From Megasphaera_A sueciensis (GTDB lineage: Bacteria > Bacillota > Negativicutes > Veillonellales > Megasphaeraceae), in contig NZ_CP116939.1 in NCBI RefSeq assembly GCF_050219315.1, forward strand, positions 496,001-560,000: a DNA stretch of 64,000 bases. Reading direction: 5' to 3'. The number at the start of each line of letters is the position of its first letter. Within the stretch, counting starts at the first letter, position 1. The position numbers and the translations under genes were made by a program. The notes below the pieces were generated by a model. The model ran no database searches and was not told the DNA's origin. It was given only the letters and a program-made list of their open reading frames with translations. Positions 60,909 to 64,000 of this stretch are shown piece by piece.

Positions 60909-61376
60909 ATGTATGTAGGAAATATAAACCAATGGAAATCAGAAAAAAGATATATGCCGGATTTTTTAGTGCCATGGATATCTAAATTGGCAGAAGCCGA
61001 TATCCAATCTTTTTTGCCGGGGCGGCATGATCTGGGGAACGGAAACTTTATGAATGTTGACGAAGGTAAGACCGCTGCCGCCGCAGAACATCTGATGGAA
61101 GCGCATAAAAAATATGCGGACATACAAATGGTTATTTCCGGTGACGAATATATTGGATATCAACCGTTGTGCAATGCGGGAGAATGTGTCAAAAGTTATT
61201 CCGAATCGGATGGATACATGTATGCACCAAAATTATCGGAAGATATAAAGATTCTCATGATACCGGGCGCAACGTTTGCTGTTTTTATGCCCGGTGACGG
61301 ACACCGTGCTTTATGCGCGCCCGATGGCATTTCAAAACCGATACGCAAGGTTATTTTGAAAATACGCATTAGTTAG
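60909..61376 (+). CDS. YhcH/YjgK/YiaL family protein
   Basis: 155 residues, cupin-like beta fold. The pattern GRHDLGNGNFMNVDEGKTAAAAEHLMEAHKKYADIQMVISGDEYIGYQP is the family core: HxKYxDIQ, then two Glu/His metal-binding residues, then PGDGHRALCAPDGISKPIRKVILKI at the end. Relatives act in sialic acid or other sugar-acid catabolism (anomerase-like roles) or as EbgC; none is certain here. ATG 60909 has AGGAGAGGAG about 9 bases upstream; the reading frame extends upstream to 60780 but without a site. No sugar-acid genes are adjacent, and thiM starts 12 bases downstream, so the two may share an mRNA. Confidence 0.85.
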   Translation: MYVGNINQWKSEKRYMPDFLVPWISKLAEADIQSFLPGRHDLGNGNFMNVDEGKTAAAAEHLMEAHKKYADIQMVISGDEYIGYQPLCNAGECVKSYSESDGYMYAPKLSEDIKILMIPGATFAVFMPGDGHRALCAPDGISKPIRKVILKIRIS

Positions 61377-61388
61377 GAGCGATGCAAC

Positions 61389-62210
61389 ATGAAATTATGG
61401 GAGGATGCAGGATCGGCGCTGCGGCAATTGCGGTCAAAACGACCACTTGTCCATCATATAACTAATTTTGTGACGATGAATGATTGTGCTAATGCTACAT
61501 TGTCTGTGGGCGCTTCTCCGACCATGACAAACGCGGTGGAAGAAGTAGAAGAGATGGCAGCAGCGGCAGACGCATTGCTGTTGAATATGGGGACGTTACA
61601 GCATTGGACCGTAGACGCTATGCTGCTAGCCGGAAAAGCCGCAGAAAAAGCGGATATACCGATTATCTTGGATCCCGTAGGGGCCGGAGGCACTGCCTAC
61701 CGTACAGAATCGGTACTGCGGGTGATACAGAATATACCCATCACGATTATACGCGGTAATTTAAGTGAAATACTTTGTCTAGCCTATAAAAAAAGCGGTG
61801 TCAACCCAGGTGTTGACAATCATGCAAACACAACTGTCGATCTATCTTTAATTACACGGATGGCACGGTTGCTGGGAACAACGGTAGTCATTACCGGAGA
61901 AATAGACGCCGTATCTGATGGAACACATAGCGTGCTGCTTGGAAACGGATGTCCTATGCTGACCTATGTCACAGGGACCGGCTGCATGACTACGTCTCTT
62001 ATTGCTTCTTTTGCAGCGGTTACAGACCCGTTTACGGCAGCCGCAGCAGGTACCTCCGTTATGGCAATCGCCGGAGAACAGGCACTGGCGGAAGGCGGAG
62101 ATGCCGGTCCTGGTTCTTTTCATCACCTGCTGTTTAATTCAATATATCAGTTTACGGCAGATAGTTTTAATTTATATGGAAAGGTTTTGATAGAAAATGG
62201 AACAAAATGA
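61389..62210 (+). CDS. thiM: Hydroxyethylthiazole kinase
   Basis: 273 residues, ribokinase-like. Phosphorylates 4-methyl-5-(2-hydroxyethyl)thiazole for thiamine salvage. Conserved: VHHITNFVTMNDCANATLSVGASPTM, LLLNMGTL, ILDPVGAGGTAYRT, IIRGNLSEI, VVITGEIDAVSDG and the anion-hole TGTGCMTTSLIASF with the catalytic Cys. AGGAGCG precedes the ATG. It overlaps thiW by 14 bases. No TPP riboswitch is recognisable upstream. Confidence 0.96.
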   Translation: MKLWEDAGSALRQLRSKRPLVHHITNFVTMNDCANATLSVGASPTMTNAVEEVEEMAAAADALLLNMGTLQHWTVDAMLLAGKAAEKADIPIILDPVGAGGTAYRTESVLRVIQNIPITIIRGNLSEILCLAYKKSGVNPGVDNHANTTVDLSLITRMARLLGTTVVITGEIDAVSDGTHSVLLGNGCPMLTYVTGTGCMTTSLIASFAAVTDPFTAAAAGTSVMAIAGEQALAEGGDAGPGSFHHLLFNSIYQFTADSFNLYGKVLIENGTK

Positions 62211-62697
62211 TTTGCGGAAATTAACACTTACAGCGATTTTTATCGCTATTGGTGTGCTATTGGCACCTTTTTCCATTCCTTTGGGTGCGGCTAAAGCGTT
62301 TCCCGTGCAGCATATGATCAATGTGCTTTTAGCGATGATGCTGGGTTGGAGATATTCTTTGACCGGAGCTTTTTGTATTTCTTCTATTCGAATTGCCATG
62401 GGAATGGGAACTATTCTTGCATATCCAGGGAGTATGATCGGTGCCGTATTATCAGGTATTCTCTATAAAAAAACAGGCTCTGTATGGGGAGCTGTTGTGG
62501 GAGAAGTATTTGGCACGGGAATTCTCGGCGGGCTTATCGCGTATCCTATTGCTGCAATTATTCTTGATTCTCAGGCTGCAGCCTTTTTCTTTTTTGTCCT
62601 GGCTTTCTTGCCGAATACGATATTGGGAGCTGCTTTGGGAGCTTTAATTTATAAATTTCTGCCCGTTCGTCAAGTCCTGCATCGAATGATTAAATAG
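62197..62697 (+). CDS. thiW: Thiazole-uptake ECF substrate-binding protein ThiW
   Basis: 166 residues with about five or six membrane segments. RKLTLTAIFIAIGVLLAPFSIPLGAAKAFPVQHMINVLLAMMLG is the N-terminal ThiW block, and RIAMGMGTILAYPGSMIGAVLSGILYKKTG the next. It is an S-component of an ECF transporter, probably for the thiazole moiety that ThiM phosphorylates; the ATPase and EcfT are not encoded here and are usually shared. Overlap with thiM and shared purpose make a clear pair. GAAAGG lies before the ATG. Confidence 0.92.
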   Translation: MEQNDLRKLTLTAIFIAIGVLLAPFSIPLGAAKAFPVQHMINVLLAMMLGWRYSLTGAFCISSIRIAMGMGTILAYPGSMIGAVLSGILYKKTGSVWGAVVGEVFGTGILGGLIAYPIAAIILDSQAAAFFFFVLAFLPNTILGAALGALIYKFLPVRQVLHRMIK

Positions 62698-62761
62698 AAT
62701 TCGTGGTGTTTTGTTCTGTAAATAAAAAACTTGTAATAAACCTGTAAAGTAATTGAAATAT

Positions 62762-62792
62762 TATTGACATATATAGGTCAATATATTACACT
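62762..62792 (+). promoter_or_regulatory. Promoter of the TetR gene with overlapping operator
   Basis: TTGACA (62764-62769), 17-base spacer, TACACT (62787-62792). The dyad TATTGAC (62762-62768) / GTCAATA (62777-62783), 8-base gap, covers the -35 and part of the spacer; a TetR dimer there would repress its own operon. Confidence 0.6.
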
Positions 62793-62848
62793 ATAAAAAG
62801 TGGTACTGGAATGATAAGAAAAGTTTTTCTCCTTGGCAGAGGTACGAT

Positions 62849-63445
62849 ATGACACAGGATATTAAAAAAAGAATACTTGCAGAAACGTTAAATAAAATGG
62901 ATCGGCACGGACCGGATTTTCATATGGATGATTTGGCCCGGTGTTTGCGTATCAGTAAGCAGACATTGTATGAAAATTTTTCATCCAAGCAGGTCGTGGT
63001 GCGTGAAGCTATTTTTTCTATTATGGACGATTTATATGAGCAGCATACATTGCTGCTGGCTGATAAAAATATGAGCCCAGAAGAAAAACTGATCACGTAT
63101 TTTTCTATTCGTTCTCGTGTAACCAAGGTCTTTTCCATGAAAGAAACCACGCGTTTTTTTAAGAAAATGCCCGGTTTATATGAACTTGTGCAGGAACGGT
63201 CTCGGCGGGATTGGAAACAGTTGGAACAATTCGTGGCGGAGGCACAGGAAAGTAATGAATTTGAGTATTTTGACAAGCAGCTTCTCATGCATATGCTGCA
63301 CGGTACGGCAGTGGAAATTTTTGATCAATTTGATACGCTGGATCAAAGCTACACGTTTCCCGAATATATGGAAGCGTGTATCAAAATCGTATTGTATGGC
63401 ATAAAAAAGAACGGAGGAAAATCAACGAATGATAAACACAAGTAG
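62849..63445 (+). CDS. TetR-family transcriptional regulator
   Basis: 198 residues. N-terminal helix-turn-helix: IKKRILAETLNKMDRHGPDFHMDDLARCLRISKQTLYENFSSKQVVVREAI, with LYENF in place of the common LYYHF. The remainder is an all-helical ligand/dimer domain without recognisable family. It overlaps the next gene, an RND-type membrane fusion lipoprotein, by 17 bases, so it is very likely the local repressor of that efflux system. GGCAGAGG precedes the ATG. Confidence 0.9.
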   Translation: MTQDIKKRILAETLNKMDRHGPDFHMDDLARCLRISKQTLYENFSSKQVVVREAIFSIMDDLYEQHTLLLADKNMSPEEKLITYFSIRSRVTKVFSMKETTRFFKKMPGLYELVQERSRRDWKQLEQFVAEAQESNEFEYFDKQLLMHMLHGTAVEIFDQFDTLDQSYTFPEYMEACIKIVLYGIKKNGGKSTNDKHK

Positions 63446-64000
63446 ATTGTTAAAAACCGGGTTGGCAGTTATTACTATTGCGGCATTGCTTGCCGGCTGC
63501 GGTGCTAATAAGGGACAACAGAAAATGGCCGTCAGTGTGAATACCTATAAGGTTGCGGCGGAAGATACGCCGGTTACGGCAGAATACAGCGGGATGGTCA
63601 TTGCTACAGATAAGGTACCGGTACAAGCGAAGATATCCGGACGCGTACTGGAAAAATATATTAAAGGCGGTGATATCGTTTCTGCAGGACAGCCTTTATT
63701 TCGCTTAGACAGCCGCCAGTATGATGCTGCCTTGGCACAGGCCAAGGCAACACAGGCGCAGGCAGCCGCTAACCTTGCTAACCAGCAGATGAATCTGCGC
63801 CGGTATCAGACGTTAGCGGATCAAGATGCCATTTCGCAGCAGACCGTAACGGACCAGGAAGCTGCGACGAATCAGGAAAATGCTGTTCTCGAAGCAAATG
63901 CTGCCCAAGTACAATCGGCCCAGGACAATGTGGATGATACGATTGTATATGCACCTTTTTCCGGAAAATTAAATGTAGATGATGTTCCTGTAGGAACCTT
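63429..64000 (+). CDS. RND efflux membrane fusion lipoprotein (AcrA-like), partial
   Basis: 190 codons, cut by the window edge. Lipoprotein signal peptide with lipobox LAGC at 21-24, so it would be processed by Lgt and signal peptidase II. Beta-barrel/lipoyl segment: VTAEYSGMVIATDKVPVQAKISGRVLEKYIKGGDIVSAGQPLFRLDSRQYDAALAQAKATQAQ. Then an Ala/Gln-rich coiled-coil hairpin and DDTIVYAPFSGKLNVDDVPVG, the returning lipoyl half. ATG 63429 lies in the 3' end of tetR. AcrB- and TolC-like genes would be expected beyond the edge. An outer membrane is implied, which fits the diderm Negativicutes. Confidence 0.93.
   Translation, partial: MINTSRLLKTGLAVITIAALLAGCGANKGQQKMAVSVNTYKVAAEDTPVTAEYSGMVIATDKVPVQAKISGRVLEKYIKGGDIVSAGQPLFRLDSRQYDAALAQAKATQAQAAANLANQQMNLRRYQTLADQDAISQQTVTDQEAATNQENAVLEANAAQVQSAQDNVDDTIVYAPFSGKLNVDDVPVGT

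Noticed and set aside
1..64000. CRISPR arrays, insertion sequences, prophage, tRNA or rRNA genes
   Set aside because: No regularly spaced repeats, transposase or integrase genes, cloverleaf-like sequences or rRNA stretches were seen in the gaps; the repeated hairpins are single terminators.

Overview
The window comes from a low- to mid-GC anaerobic member of the Firmicutes, most likely a Negativicutes/Veillonellaceae bacterium close to Megasphaera. The main reason is the acyl-CoA dehydrogenase-etfB-etfA set, whose proteins resemble the Megasphaera elsdenii butyryl-CoA dehydrogenase and ETF as I remember them. T-box leaders, frequent TTG/GTG starts, the GlgC/GlgD pair and a SufU-type SUF operon all fit Firmicutes. 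Both ends are cut: a tadA on the minus strand at the left edge and an RND-type membrane fusion lipoprotein at the right edge. I saw no rRNA, tRNA, IS element, prophage or CRISPR array.

Layout. 1-6.4 kb: tadA, a UPF0126 channel-like protein, a DUF4127 protein, then an mltG-trmR-trhP-DUF4911 operon (cell-wall glycan cutting plus tRNA wobble-uridine modification). 6.4-18.3 kb: a complete glycogen cluster, glgC-glgD-glgP-glgB-glgA, followed by a 1132-residue protein that joins a GH13 amylase/debranching enzyme to a GH77 4-alpha-glucanotransferase. 18.4-25.4 kb: malic enzyme, an OLD-family ATPase-nuclease next to topoisomerase III, dCTP deaminase and a P1-family peptidase. 25.5-30.5 kb: sufCBDSU for Fe-S assembly. 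30.6-36.6 kb: lgt, a GH18 protein, a T-box-controlled leuS and a Nudix hydrolase. 37.1-40.2 kb: acd-etfB-etfA, visibly richer in G+C than its surroundings, with a long leader and a Rex-like operator. 40.3-45.6 kb: T-box-controlled thrS, rbgA-rnhB and a convergent corA-type transporter.

45.9-55.2 kb is the most interesting part: lysR-pxpB1-pxpC1, a short terminated transcript, then an NRAMP-family transporter, a DUF1445 protein, pxpA, a second pxpB-pxpC pair, a biotin carboxyl carrier protein and a biotin carboxylase. PxpB/PxpC (KipI/KipA) are homologous to the carboxyltransferase domain of urea carboxylase. The second half of this locus therefore supplies all the parts of a split urea-carboxylase-like enzyme, probably acting on 5-oxoproline or another amide or lactam. 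No carboxyltransferase of the acetyl-CoA type is encoded nearby.

55.3-64 kb: smc-ftsY-small unknown gene, a convergent flavin reductase with an operator in its promoter, a YhcH-family protein, thiM-thiW, and a TetR regulator overlapping the first gene of an efflux system.

The carbon genes form a plausible picture of an anaerobe that stores glycogen, uses malate, keeps a butyryl-CoA dehydrogenase/ETF system and has a dedicated route for an amide or lactam such as 5-oxoproline. All functions are from sequence reading by eye; no database search was run.
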